A stretch of 30,515 bases of DNA from an uncultured Lachnospiraceae bacterium (GCA_900554415.1 USGU01000020.1:1-30515), one strand, 5' to 3'; positions 8,385 through 16,302 are shown, counted from the first letter of the stretch. The notes: generated by a model from the letters alone, not told the origin. Program-made: numbers and translations.

Positions 8385-8492
8385 AGCTTTGGTATATTGG
8401 GATGTGAATGCATCCGTATCATACAGGCAATAATCAATATTAGATTTCAGGACAACTTAAAGCAATGTTGCCCCGGGAAAAGAGGTTTAAAA

Positions 8493-9524
8493 ATGACAAA
8501 AGTAGATATTATTTCCGGTTTCTTAGGAGCTGGAAAGACAACATTTATTAAAAAACTGATTGAAGAAGTATTTGCAGGAGAACAACTGGTTCTGATTGAA
8601 AATGAATTTGGCGAAATCGGAATCGACGGTGGTTTCCTGAAGGACGCAGGAGTAGAAATTACAGAGATGAACTCTGGATGTATCTGCTGTACCTTAGTTG
8701 GTGATTTCAGCAAAGCCTTGAAGGAAGTACTGGAAAAATACCATCCTGACCGTATTATCATTGAACCATCTGGTGTTGGAAAGCTTTCTGATGTAGCAAA
8801 GGCAATCGAAGGAATGAAAGCAGATAATGACATCGTAATTGATGGCAGACTTACCGTTGTAGACGGAAAGAAAGCAAAGCTTTATATGCAGAATTTTGGA
8901 GAATTTTATAACAATCAGGTAGAATATGCTTCTACTATTATTGTGAGCCGTACACAGATGATGAATGACAAGCAGATTGAAGAATGCGTACATCTGCTCC
9001 GTGAAAAGAATGAACATGCACCGATTATCTCAACACCATGGGATGAACTTGGAAAAGAAGCAATTATGCGTGCATTCAATCAGGAAACAGAAATTGCGGA
9101 ATTCCTCGACCATGAGCATCATCACGACCATGACGAAGAATGCGGCTGCGGATGCCATGACCACGAACATGAGCATGAGCATCATCACGATCATGATGAC
9201 GAATGTGGCTGCGGTTGTCACGACCATGACCATCACCATCATCATGCAGACGAAGTATTTACAAGCTGGGGTAAGGAAACAGCTCATAAATACAAAGAAG
9301 AAGAACTGGATTATATTCTCAAAGCACTGTCAGAGACAGAAGGATATGGAATTATTTTACGTGCAAAAGGTATTATCCAGATGGAAGATGGCGCATGGAA
9401 ACAGTTCGATATGGTTCCGGGCGAATATGAGACTCGTCAGGGACAGCCTGATTATACAGGACGTATCTGCGTAATCGGAACAAACTTGAACGAAGAGGAA
9501 CTCAAAAAGGTGTTCCACATCTAG
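8493..9524 (+). CDS. COG0523 (CobW/G3E) GTPase with His/Cys-rich metal-binding insert
   Basis: COG0523 proteins are GTP-dependent metal chaperones. Here the Walker A is GFLGAGKTT (9-17) and the family metal motif CxCC is GCICCT (C63, C65, C66). The usual NKxD position reads SRTQ. A linker near residues 206-255 consists of two 21-residue-period copies of an HEHHHDHD-ECGCGCHDH module plus an HHHHH tail, giving about 25 His and 8 Cys. A CobW C-terminal domain closes the protein. The frame is open to 8397, but AGAGG about 8 bp before 8493 and the N-terminal motif position fix the start there. It is the first gene of a three-gene operon. Zinc is the likeliest metal by family precedent, but the metal is not proven. 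Confidence 0.92.
   Translation: MTKVDIISGFLGAGKTTFIKKLIEEVFAGEQLVLIENEFGEIGIDGGFLKDAGVEITEMNSGCICCTLVGDFSKALKEVLEKYHPDRIIIEPSGVGKLSDVAKAIEGMKADNDIVIDGRLTVVDGKKAKLYMQNFGEFYNNQVEYASTIIVSRTQMMNDKQIEECVHLLREKNEHAPIISTPWDELGKEAIMRAFNQETEIAEFLDHEHHHDHDEECGCGCHDHEHEHEHHHDHDDECGCGCHDHDHHHHHADEVFTSWGKETAHKYKEEELDYILKALSETEGYGIILRAKGIIQMEDGAWKQFDMVPGEYETRQGQPDYTGRICVIGTNLNEEELKKVFHI
9114..9227 (+). repeat. Imperfect 63-bp tandem repeat encoding the His/Cys module
   Basis: Two copies start at 9114 and 9177. They encode the same HEHHHDHD-ECGCGCHDH module but differ at several third positions, so the duplication is old and kept for the protein rather than a recent DNA event. Confidence 0.75.
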
Positions 9525-9536
9525 GAGGCAGAAGAA

Positions 9537-10478
9537 ATGACAACACCAGTATATATTTGTACCGGGTTTCTTGACAGTGGAAAGACCACGTTTATAAAGG
9601 ACACGTTGATGAAGCAGGACTGGATTGAAGATGGTCCGACACTTTTGCTTCGCTGCGAGCAGGGAGAAGAAGAGTTCTCCGAAGCATATTTAGATGAAAA
9701 TGGTATGTTTTTGTTTGATTTGGAAGAACTGGAGCAATTAAATACCACATTTTTAGAAAACTGCGAGAAGATTTATCATCCGGCACAGATTATCATTGAA
9801 TACAACGGTATGTGGGAGCTTCAGAGCATTTTTGAAGTGAAGCTGCCGAAAGAATGGGAAATCCAGGGTGTATATTCTACGGTAAATGGTGAGACTTTGG
9901 AAATGTATTTCAAAAATATGCGTAATCTTCTGATGAATCAGTTGGTGGAATCGGAACTGGTAGTAGTAAACCGGTGTGGAACGGATGTAGACAGGGCAAC
10001 CTTCCGTCGTTCCCTTAAGATTCAGAATCAGTTTGCACAGATTATTTTTGAAAATCCGGACGGAGAAATCATTCCTCAGACAGAAGATGACCTTCCGTTT
10101 GATGTGAAAGCAGATGAAATAGTAATCGATGATATGGATTTCGGAGTGTGGTATGTAGATGCCTATGAGAATCCGGAAAGATATGTTCATAAGAAAATCA
10201 GCTTCCTTGCACAGGGCTTCCGTCCGAAAGGAATGCCAGCTAATATGATGATTCCGGGAAGACAGATTATGGCATGCTGCGCAGAAGATGTGCAGTTTTA
10301 CGGATATCCTGCTAAGATTCCAGAGGGAACCAAGTTCGAGCAGAGAGGCTGGATTCGCGTAAAAGTACGGTTTGAATTTGAATCTCCGAGAATGTTTGCA
10401 CCAAAGCAGCCGATTCTGTATCTGGAACATATTGAGAAAGCAGAAGCTCCGGAAGAAGAAATTGTATATTTAGGATAA
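9537..10478 (+). CDS. COG0523-like GTPase fused to a DUF1980 (YcgQ-type) domain
   Basis: The N-terminal half is a second G3E GTPase with Walker A GFLDSGKTT (10-18). It lacks the CxCC motif: the matching strand reads LLRCEQGEEE. The NKxD region is NRCG (145-148). From about residue 216 it resembles the C-terminal domain of YcgQ/DUF1980 proteins (ISFLAQGFRP..., MACCAEDVQFYG at 245-256, then GWIRVKV). Those proteins normally pair with a COG0701 permease in metal homeostasis; no such permease is in this window. The start is 12 bp after the preceding gene, with GGAGG upstream, and the stop is 1 bp from the next ATG, so translation is probably coupled. Assignment of the DUF1980 part is from recalled family features. 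Confidence 0.85.
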   Translation: MTTPVYICTGFLDSGKTTFIKDTLMKQDWIEDGPTLLLRCEQGEEEFSEAYLDENGMFLFDLEELEQLNTTFLENCEKIYHPAQIIIEYNGMWELQSIFEVKLPKEWEIQGVYSTVNGETLEMYFKNMRNLLMNQLVESELVVVNRCGTDVDRATFRRSLKIQNQFAQIIFENPDGEIIPQTEDDLPFDVKADEIVIDDMDFGVWYVDAYENPERYVHKKISFLAQGFRPKGMPANMMIPGRQIMACCAEDVQFYGYPAKIPEGTKFEQRGWIRVKVRFEFESPRMFAPKQPILYLEHIEKAEAPEEEIVYLG

Positions 10479-10479
10479 G

Positions 10480-11037
10480 ATGGCAAGACAGAAGCAATAT
10501 GAGTTAATCAGATCCGCAAGAAGAACACTTTCCGTGGAAGTACGACTTGACGGGACGGTAATTGTGCGTGCACCGAAGAAGTGTCCGCAGTCAGAAATAA
10601 ACAGGTTTCTTAAGGAAAGACAGGACTGGATTCAGGAAAAACTGTTGCTGATGAAGGCACGTCAGCGGGACGCAGAAAAGGTTCAGTCCCTCAGTGAAGA
10701 AGAACAAAAGCTTTCGAAAGAAACCGCCCGAGAGGCACTGGAACAGAAGCTTCGATATTATGCCCCGAAGATGGGTGTGACGTACGGAAGGGTTTCCGTA
10801 AGAGACCAGAAGACCAGATGGGGGAGCTGTAGCTCGGAAGGGAATCTGAACTTTAACTGGCGCCTGATTATGGCACCACCGGGAGTGATGGACTATGTGG
10901 TGGTTCATGAACTGGCTCACAGAAAAGAGATGAATCATTCCTGGAATTTTTGGAAAGTGGTAGAAGAAATCATGCCGGATTATCAGAAATACAGAAAGTG
11001 GCTGAAAGAAAACGGAAATATTTTGCACAGATACTAA
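10480..11037 (+). CDS. YgjP-type (M48-like, DUF45) zinc metallopeptidase
   Basis: The 185 residues match the YgjP/WSS1-like peptidase family. The zinc motif is HELAH (143-147) with a third ligand candidate H153 in KEMNHSWNFW. The conserved preceding block TRWGSCSSEGNLNFNWRL lies at 112-129. The N-terminal half is the family's basic beta/helix region. It begins 1 bp after the stop of the COG0523-DUF1980 gene and so sits in the same operon. A zinc enzyme encoded with two metal-chaperone-like GTPases suggests that it is a client, which is inference. No terminator is visible before the leuS promoter. Confidence 0.9.
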   Translation: MARQKQYELIRSARRTLSVEVRLDGTVIVRAPKKCPQSEINRFLKERQDWIQEKLLLMKARQRDAEKVQSLSEEEQKLSKETAREALEQKLRYYAPKMGVTYGRVSVRDQKTRWGSCSSEGNLNFNWRLIMAPPGVMDYVVVHELAHRKEMNHSWNFWKVVEEIMPDYQKYRKWLKENGNILHRY

Positions 11038-11055
11038 AGAAAATCTGAAAACCGC

Positions 11056-11084
11056 TTGACGCAAAAAAAGATTCTTCTTATAAT
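11056..11084 (+). promoter_or_regulatory. Strong promoter upstream of leuS
   Basis: TTGACG (11056-11061) and a perfect TATAAT (11079-11084) are spaced by 17 bp. The RNA would start near 11091, only about 40 nt before a strong intrinsic terminator. Confidence 0.85.
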
Positions 11085-11090
11085 ATGGTG

Positions 11091-11170
11091 GAGTATGAAA
11101 TGCGGAATGGTCCGCAGTATCACGGAATACAAGCCTTTCGTCTCATGGAATGAGAAGAAAGGCTTTTTAT
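11091..11170 (+). ncRNA. leuS leader: attenuator or stand-alone small RNA of about 80 nt
   Basis: The transcript from the promoter contains a hairpin TGCGGA-ATGG-TCCGCA (11101-11116). A terminator follows (11131-11168): AAGCCTTTC and TCTCAT pair with ATGAGA and GAAAGGCTT around a 3-nt loop with one mismatch, then a T5 run. leuS starts 50 bp further on. I see no T-box sequence, no obvious antiterminator and no leucine-rich leader peptide. It may be premature termination control of leuS or an independent small RNA. Confidence 0.55.
11131..11168 (+). terminator. Intrinsic terminator in the leuS leader
   Basis: A 15-bp stem with a single G-A mismatch, a GGA loop and five T residues. It is stronger than most gene-end terminators in this window, yet it lies between the promoter and the leuS start. 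Confidence 0.9.
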
Positions 11171-11217
11171 ATCGTTAATTGTTGGTAAGCATTAACAGAT
11201 ACAAGGAGGAAGAGAAA

Positions 11218-13644
11218 ATGGTTACACCTTATAACCATAAAGCGATTGAAAAGAAATGGAATGAAAGATGGACAGCAAATCCAGTGAATCCAAAAGTGGA
11301 TGAAAATGGAAAAGAAAAGCCAAAATACTACTGTCTTGATATGTTTCCATATCCATCAGGAAATGGTCTTCATGTAGGACACTGGAGAGGCTATGTTATT
11401 TCTGATGTATGGAGCCGTTACAAATTATTACAGGGATACTATATCGTTCATCCAATGGGATGGGACGCATTTGGTCTGCCGGCAGAGAACTATGCAATTA
11501 AGATGGGTGTTCACCCTGCAAAATCTACAGCAGACAATGTGGCAAATATCAAACGTCAGATTAATGAAATCTCAGCACTTTATGACTGGGATATGGAAGT
11601 AAACACAACAGACCCGGATTTCTATAAATGGACACAGTGGATTTTCGTAAAGATGTTCAAAGAAGGACTTGCTTACGAAAAGGAATTTCCAATTAACTGG
11701 TGCCCTTCTTGTAAGACAGGTCTTGCAAATGAAGAAGTGGTAAATGGTAAATGTGAGCGCTGCGGAACGGAAGTTACCAAGAAGAACCTTCGTCAGTGGA
11801 TGCTTCGTATTACAAAATATGCGGACCGTCTTCTGAACGATTTGGACAAACTGGACTGGCCGGAAAAAGTAAAGAAAATGCAATCAGACTGGATTGGTAA
11901 ATCTTACGGTGCAGAAGTAGATTTCCCAGTAGAAGGAAGAGACGAAAAGATTACCGTTTATACAACAAGACCAGATACTCTTTATGGAGCAACATTTATG
12001 GTACTTGCTCCGGAACATGCCCTTGCAGCATCACTTGCTACAGAAGAGACAAAAGAAGCAGTGGAAAAATACATTTACGAAGCTTCTATGAAGTCCAATG
12101 TAGACCGTCTGCAGGATAAAGAAAAGACCGGTGTATTTACAGGTTCTTATGCAATCAACCCAATCAACGGGGCAAAGACACCAATCTGGCTTTCAGATTA
12201 TGTATTGGCTGATTATGGTACAGGTGCAATCATGTGTGTACCTGCACATGATGACCGTGACTTTGAATTTGCAACCAAATTCAATATTCCAATCATTCAG
12301 GTTATTGCAAAAGACGGAAAGATTATTGAAAATATGACAGAAGCTTATACAGAAGCATCTGGAACTATGGTAAATTCAGGAGAATGGGACGGAATGGAAT
12401 CCGCTGTTCTGAAGAAAGAAGCTCCACACATCATCGAAGAACGTGGAATCGGACGTGCAACAGTGAACTTCAAGCTTCGTGATTGGGTATTCTCACGTCA
12501 GAGATATTGGGGTGAACCAATTCCAATCGTACATTGTCCGGATTGTGGATGCGTACCTGTTCCGGAAGACCAGCTTCCACTGAGACTTCCTGATGTAGAA
12601 TCTTATGAGCCTACCGGAACCGGAGAATCACCACTTGCAGGTATTGAATCCTGGGTAAATACAACCTGTCCTGTATGTGGAAAACCGGCAAAACGTGAGA
12701 CAAATACCATGCCACAGTGGGCAGGTTCTTCCTGGTATTTCCTTCGTTATGTGGACAACCACAACAATGAAGAACTGGTATCCAAAGAAAAAGCAGATAA
12801 GATGCTTCCGGTAGATATGTATATCGGTGGTGTAGAACATGCAGTACTGCATTTGCTGTATTCACGTTTCTATACCAAGTTCTTATACGATATCGGAGTA
12901 GTAGATTTTGATGAACCATTTACCAAGCTGTTTAATCAGGGTATGATTACCGGTAAGAATGGTATTAAGATGAGCAAATCTAAAGGAAATGTAGTCTCTC
13001 CGGACGACCTTGTAAGAGATTATGGATGTGACGCACTCCGTATGTATGAAATGTTCGTTGGACCACCGGAACTTGATGCAGAATGGGATGACCGTGGTAT
13101 TGATGGTGTGTATCGTTTCCTTAAGAAATTGTGGAACCTTGTTATGGACAGCAAGGACAAGGATATTCAGCCTACAAAAGACATGGTAAAAATCCGTCAT
13201 AAAGTGGTTCATGATGTTACAAAACGTCTGGAAAGCTTCAGCCTGAACACTGTTATTTCTGCTTTTATGGAAAATACAAACAAGATGGCAGAAATGGCGA
13301 AAAAAGAAGGCGGAATGGATAAAGAAACCTTGAAGACTGTTGCAATTTTGATTGCACCATTTGCACCGCATATTGCAGAGGAAATATGGGAAGAATTAGG
13401 TGGAACAGGAAGCGTATTCCATGCAGGATGGCCGAAATATGACTTAGAAGAAATGCAGGATGACGAAATCGAAGTTCCGGTACAGATTAATGGAAAGACA
13501 AAAGTTGTCATCAAGATTTCAGCAGATGCAACAAAAGAAGAAGCCATTGCAGCAGGAAAAGAAGCAATCGCTGATAAACTGACAGGAACTATCGTAAAAG
13601 AGATTTATGTTCCAAAGAAGATTATTAACATTGTAATGAAATAA
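11218..13644 (+). CDS. leuS: Leucyl-tRNA synthetase
   Basis: This class I synthetase charges tRNA-Leu. The 808 residues include the HIGH box as HVGH (52-55, in PYPSGNGLHVGHWRGY), a zinc-binding Cys set CPSC...CERC in the connective region, the editing domain, MPQWAGSSWYFLRY and KMSKS (584-588). The C-terminal anticodon-binding and tail domains are complete. A TTG at 11179 is also in frame, but AAGGAGG (11203-11209) with 8-bp spacing makes the ATG at 11218 the start. The last 18 bp, including the stop codon, are the attachment core of the mobile element that follows, and the reading frame is not changed by the insertion. Confidence 0.98.
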   Translation: MVTPYNHKAIEKKWNERWTANPVNPKVDENGKEKPKYYCLDMFPYPSGNGLHVGHWRGYVISDVWSRYKLLQGYYIVHPMGWDAFGLPAENYAIKMGVHPAKSTADNVANIKRQINEISALYDWDMEVNTTDPDFYKWTQWIFVKMFKEGLAYEKEFPINWCPSCKTGLANEEVVNGKCERCGTEVTKKNLRQWMLRITKYADRLLNDLDKLDWPEKVKKMQSDWIGKSYGAEVDFPVEGRDEKITVYTTRPDTLYGATFMVLAPEHALAASLATEETKEAVEKYIYEASMKSNVDRLQDKEKTGVFTGSYAINPINGAKTPIWLSDYVLADYGTGAIMCVPAHDDRDFEFATKFNIPIIQVIAKDGKIIENMTEAYTEASGTMVNSGEWDGMESAVLKKEAPHIIEERGIGRATVNFKLRDWVFSRQRYWGEPIPIVHCPDCGCVPVPEDQLPLRLPDVESYEPTGTGESPLAGIESWVNTTCPVCGKPAKRETNTMPQWAGSSWYFLRYVDNHNNEELVSKEKADKMLPVDMYIGGVEHAVLHLLYSRFYTKFLYDIGVVDFDEPFTKLFNQGMITGKNGIKMSKSKGNVVSPDDLVRDYGCDALRMYEMFVGPPELDAEWDDRGIDGVYRFLKKLWNLVMDSKDKDIQPTKDMVKIRHKVVHDVTKRLESFSLNTVISAFMENTNKMAEMAKKEGGMDKETLKTVAILIAPFAPHIAEEIWEELGGTGSVFHAGWPKYDLEEMQDDEIEVPVQINGKTKVVIKISADATKEEAIAAGKEAIADKLTGTIVKEIYVPKKIINIVMK
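13627..13644 (+). repeat. attL core: 3' end of leuS
   Basis: AACATTGTAATGAAATAA here is repeated exactly at 19425-19442. It encodes the last six codons of leuS including the stop, and it marks the left boundary of the integrated element. Confidence 0.88.
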
Positions 13645-13781
13645 TTGAGAAGAAATTCTCACAACAGAATAAAGTGCTTGGAAATATTGAAAAGTTCGCT
13701 GAAAATCAAGGTTTACAGACATTTTTCTTCAAAGAAAAGGTATCATAGAATACCGCAAAATATCGTAACAGATTTTTAAAA

Positions 13782-13823
13782 TGGAGTAAATTTGGAGTAA
13801 AGATTGAAAGAAAATGGAGTAAA
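13782..13823 (+). repeat. Left integrase arm-site repeats (three TGGAGTAAA)
   Basis: Direct copies lie at 13782-13790, 13793-13801 and 13815-13823. Their start spacings of 11 and 22 bp put them on one face of the helix. The same word occurs twice near the right end in the same orientation. This fits the arm-type sites bound by the N-terminal domain of Tn916-family integrases. Confidence 0.75.
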
Positions 13824-13849
13824 TATTTCAAGAAAACATTAGAGGAATG

Positions 13850-13886
13850 ACGCAGATGATAGAGATATTGTCTGCGTTATTTTTTG
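13850..13886 (+). terminator. Terminator at the element's left end
   Basis: ACGCAGA (13850-13856) pairs with TCTGCGT (13871-13877), followed by a T-rich run (13878-13885). It would stop leuS readthrough before the beta-lactamase gene, standing in for the displaced host terminator. Confidence 0.65.
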
Positions 13887-13898
13887 CGATTATAATGG

Positions 13899-13926
13899 TG
13901 TAAATAATTACAAAGTATGATATTAT
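13899..13926 (+). promoter_or_regulatory. Putative promoter of the class D beta-lactamase gene
   Basis: An extended -10 TGATATTAT (box TATTAT, 13921-13926) has a weak -35 TGTAAA (13899-13904) 16 bp upstream. The start codon follows at 13963, after a GTAAGGAGAAAG ribosome site. Confidence 0.5.
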
Positions 13927-13962
13927 GAGAAATAAACAAATTGGAGGTTGTAAGGAGAAAGT

Positions 13963-14853
13963 ATGTCAAGATTATTCAAGATTACCTGTATTTTAGTAAT
14001 ATGTTTTCTAATGTTATTGGGGTGTTCATCTAGAGAAGAAAAAGTGGAGTTGATAGAAACAAATCAATTAGAACAATCAAAAACAGATGATAAAACAGAA
14101 GAAAAAGTGAGAGAGAGCAATGAGGAAGAAACACTTGATTTAAGTGCCAACTTTAATGGTATTACTGGCTGTGCAGTTTTATATAGTCCGTCAGAAAACA
14201 AGTATTCTTTGTATAATAAAGATATGGCAGAACAAGAAGTATCCCCATATTCAACTTTTAAAATTATTTCTACATTAATAGGACTACACAACGATATTAT
14301 TAAAGATGAAACCTCCACTATGAACTATGATGGAACTCAATATCCAAATTCGGAATGGAACGAGAATTTGACTTTGCAAAAAGCATTTCAGACATCTTGT
14401 ATATGGTATTTTCATCAGATTATAAATAGTGCGGGAGAACAAGAAGTAAAAAAAGAACTAAGTGAGTTGGAGTATGGTAATTGTGATGTTTCTGCATGGG
14501 AAGGAAGTAATATAAATCCATACAAAGAATTAAACGGATTTTGGCTAGGTTCATCTTTAAAAATATCTCCATATGAACAGGTAGGGGTTTTATCAAAAAT
14601 TTTTGAGGGTAAAAGTTTTTATGATAGTCAGAATGTTGAAATATTAAAGAAAATTATGTTAATTGAAGATGGGCAAGAGAAAAAAGTATATGGGAAAACG
14701 GGTTCTGGCACAAATGGAGAAGCATGGTTTATAGGTTTTACTGAAAAGGGACAACAAAGAGAATATTTTGCTATATATCTTGAAGATAGTTTGCAAAAAG
14801 AACGGGTTTCAAGTAGTCTTGCTAAAGAAATTGCTCTAAAAATAATAGAGTAA
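13963..14853 (+). CDS. Class D (OXA-type) serine beta-lactamase, lipoprotein
   Basis: This enzyme class hydrolyses beta-lactam antibiotics. Residues 1-21 are a lipoprotein signal with lipobox LLGC (Cys21), so the protein should be anchored outside the membrane. An acidic linker (about 25-60) follows. The catalytic set is present: S97-T-F-K100, S145-C-I (usually SxV), the class D YGN triad at 171-173, the W/SLKISPYEQ block at 194-206, and K245-T-G with EAWFIG (253-258). YGN and the KTGSGTNGEAWF pattern favour class D over a penicillin-binding transpeptidase or a BlaR sensor domain. Similar lipoprotein class D enzymes occur in Clostridia. It is A+T-rich cargo, followed by a small membrane-protein gene. 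The substrate range cannot be read. Confidence 0.88.
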   Translation: MSRLFKITCILVICFLMLLGCSSREEKVELIETNQLEQSKTDDKTEEKVRESNEEETLDLSANFNGITGCAVLYSPSENKYSLYNKDMAEQEVSPYSTFKIISTLIGLHNDIIKDETSTMNYDGTQYPNSEWNENLTLQKAFQTSCIWYFHQIINSAGEQEVKKELSELEYGNCDVSAWEGSNINPYKELNGFWLGSSLKISPYEQVGVLSKIFEGKSFYDSQNVEILKKIMLIEDGQEKKVYGKTGSGTNGEAWFIGFTEKGQQREYFAIYLEDSLQKERVSSSLAKEIALKIIE

Positions 14854-14889
14854 AGATATTTTATATTTTAGAGGAAAGGGGGAGTATAA

Positions 14890-15279
14890 ATGGACGCAAT
14901 AGGTTCATCAACAAAGTTAATGTGGTTTTTTGTTTTTATTTATTCATTTCCTATTCTATTATTGATTTTGTCGGTAACTATATGGTCTTACAAAAAGTTT
15001 AAACGACTTGCCTTTATATCGTATATTGCGGATACAATTTTAACTGTGCTTATTTTATTGGTGGATATTAGTAATTGGGTGTCAAGATTTATAAAAGGTA
15101 CTCATATGTATCATTTGAACTTATGGAATTTGCTTTTTTTGATTTTAAGTGTTATATTTATTATTATCAGCATTGGTTATCGTTGTAAGAATAAAAAAAT
15201 TAGTAATATTTTTATCAATATTACTACATTATTGTGTACTTTTGTTTGTGTTATTCAAATAAACACAATAAATGTGTAA
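14890..15279 (+). CDS. Small four-helix membrane protein next to the beta-lactamase
   Basis: The 129 residues form about four hydrophobic segments (11-31, 41-60, 78-98, 105-125) separated by short basic loops such as SYKKFKR and RCKNKK. There is no signal peptide, metal motif or recognisable domain. The start has GAAAGGGGGAG upstream, and the gene lies 36 bp after the beta-lactamase, probably cotranscribed. In Clostridioides difficile a class D beta-lactamase is cotranscribed with a membrane protein (BlaX). Functional analogy is possible, but homology is not shown here. Confidence 0.75.
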   Translation: MDAIGSSTKLMWFFVFIYSFPILLLILSVTIWSYKKFKRLAFISYIADTILTVLILLVDISNWVSRFIKGTHMYHLNLWNLLFLILSVIFIIISIGYRCKNKKISNIFINITTLLCTFVCVIQINTINV

Positions 15280-15319
15280 GAATGATTAAACGTATTTCAG
15301 TTTGCCTATACCTAGTGAG

Positions 15320-15365
15320 GTCAAGGAACAAGGCGAAGCCGATACGCCGTAGGGCAGTCCTTGAC
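15320..15365. repeat. Structured intergenic inverted repeat
   Basis: GTCAAGGA (15320-15327) pairs with TCCTTGAC (15358-15365), and GGCG (15332-15335) with CGCC (15345-15348) nests inside. It lies in a 164-bp G+C-richer gap between A+T-rich cargo and the regulator. It may be a replication or transfer structure, or an RNA fold. Its role is unknown. Confidence 0.6.
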
Positions 15366-15400
15366 GGAACGGACACAGCCAACAGCACCATGATACAGCA

Positions 15401-15445
15401 GAGGACTTGAAAGGTCAGAAAACCTTGCAAGTCCTCTTGTCTGTT
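15401..15445. terminator. Terminator between cargo genes and XRE regulator
   Basis: GAGGACTTG (15401-15409) pairs with CAAGTCCTC (15428-15436), and AAGGT/ACCTT pairs inside it. A TTGTCTGTT tail follows on the plus strand. It separates the convergent cargo and regulator genes. Confidence 0.7.
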
Positions 15446-16127
15446 ATTGGGCGTTGTGTTTTAAGTAAAGTGCTTCTTTTACCACTTCTTTTTCAAATGC
15501 TTTGATATGACAATCATGAACTTCATTGTCGATATAAAAGCAATCGTCAGTTTGTGAGTAGGCAAGTTTGGTAACTTTCGGTTCATAAGTTTTTGTATCA
15601 ATTCCGTAATAGTAAATCGTGGCGGTTGTTAATACCATGTGAATACTTTCAAAATCTCTTGTAAAAATGGTATGCCTGTCGGAATAGAAGAAATCAGACG
15701 GACATTCATAAAATTGGGAACTATCCTCTTTCAAAAATAATGGCAGTATGTGCATTGCATTTCCAGCACGATTGACAAGAACATAAAAGCGTGGAATAAG
15801 GGCGGCATACTGTGTCATCATGGCAATATATATATCGTCTAAATTATCAAGAAGATACTCGGAACAGGAGTTGTTGTAAAAGACATATTGCAGAGCGTTG
15901 TTATTTTGGCTTGTATGTTCCATAGGCACATTTTGTCCGTAAAGCCACCGCAAGTCTACATCTAAGGAGTCTGCAATCAATTCCATTTTATCGGCTTTCG
16001 GGTTGTACTGTCCCGAAAGATAGGAACTGAACGCTCCTTTGCTGATACCTGTATCTTTGACTATATCCACCTGTTTTTTATTTTTTGCTCTCATGGCAAA
16101 TTTAATCCGTTCTGCGATTGTATTCAT
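15444..16127 (-). CDS. XRE-family transcriptional regulator of the element
   Basis: The 227 residues begin with a Cro/CI-type helix-turn-helix (ERIKFAMRAKNKKQVDIVKD, then ISKGAFSSYLSGQYNPKADK). A C-terminal domain of about 150 residues of unknown type follows. It has no Ser/Lys self-cleavage pair that I can identify. The frame is open to 16199. I chose the ATG at 16127 because AGAGGG lies about 8 bp before it and the HTH begins right after. It faces away from the transfer and integration genes, across a 250-bp region with two inverted repeats, the usual arrangement for a repressor that controls them. Confidence 0.85.
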   Translation of the reverse strand: MNTIAERIKFAMRAKNKKQVDIVKDTGISKGAFSSYLSGQYNPKADKMELIADSLDVDLRWLYGQNVPMEHTSQNNNALQYVFYNNSCSEYLLDNLDDIYIAMMTQYAALIPRFYVLVNRAGNAMHILPLFLKEDSSQFYECPSDFFYSDRHTIFTRDFESIHMVLTTATIYYYGIDTKTYEPKVTKLAYSQTDDCFYIDNEVHDCHIKAFEKEVVKEALYLKHNAQ

Positions 16128-16220
16128 CTGAAAAACCCTCTCTTTCCATATCTCGTTATAACTTCTCATATCGTATCGTCTAAGGACACTATACCACAAG
16201 TTCAGAAAAAAGAAAACAAA

Positions 16221-16302
16221 AAAGTTTATAAAAAACTAAACTTTCTATTGCAAAACAAATGTGTCTGTGCTAACATACAATTAAGTTCAGAAATAACTGA
16301 AC
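16221..16302. promoter_or_regulatory. Divergent control region of the element: operators and rightward promoter
   Basis: Two inverted repeats are present: AAAGTTTA-8 nt-TAAACTTT (16221-16244) and GTTCAG-6 nt-CTGAAC (16285-16302). A half site AGTTCAG also lies at 16200-16206. Between the repeats, TTGCAA (16248-16253) and TAACAT (16271-16276) with 17-bp spacing form a plausible promoter for the DUF961-like, relaxase, excisionase and integrase genes. TACAAT at 16276-16281 is an alternative -10. The adjacent XRE protein is the likely binder. Confidence 0.6.

Noticed and set aside
9030..9287. Met-rich reading frame antisense to the His-rich region
   Set aside because: It is the mirror of His codons (ATG from CAT) in the COG0523 gene and has no ribosome site.
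11085..11217. T-box riboswitch before leuS
   Set aside because: The leader is too short (about 40 nt before the terminator) and I found no TGGNACCGCG-type T-box word or stem I specifier structure.
11179..11217. TTG start for leuS 13 codons upstream
   Set aside because: The ribosome site AAGGAGG lies after it and is well spaced for the ATG at 11218.
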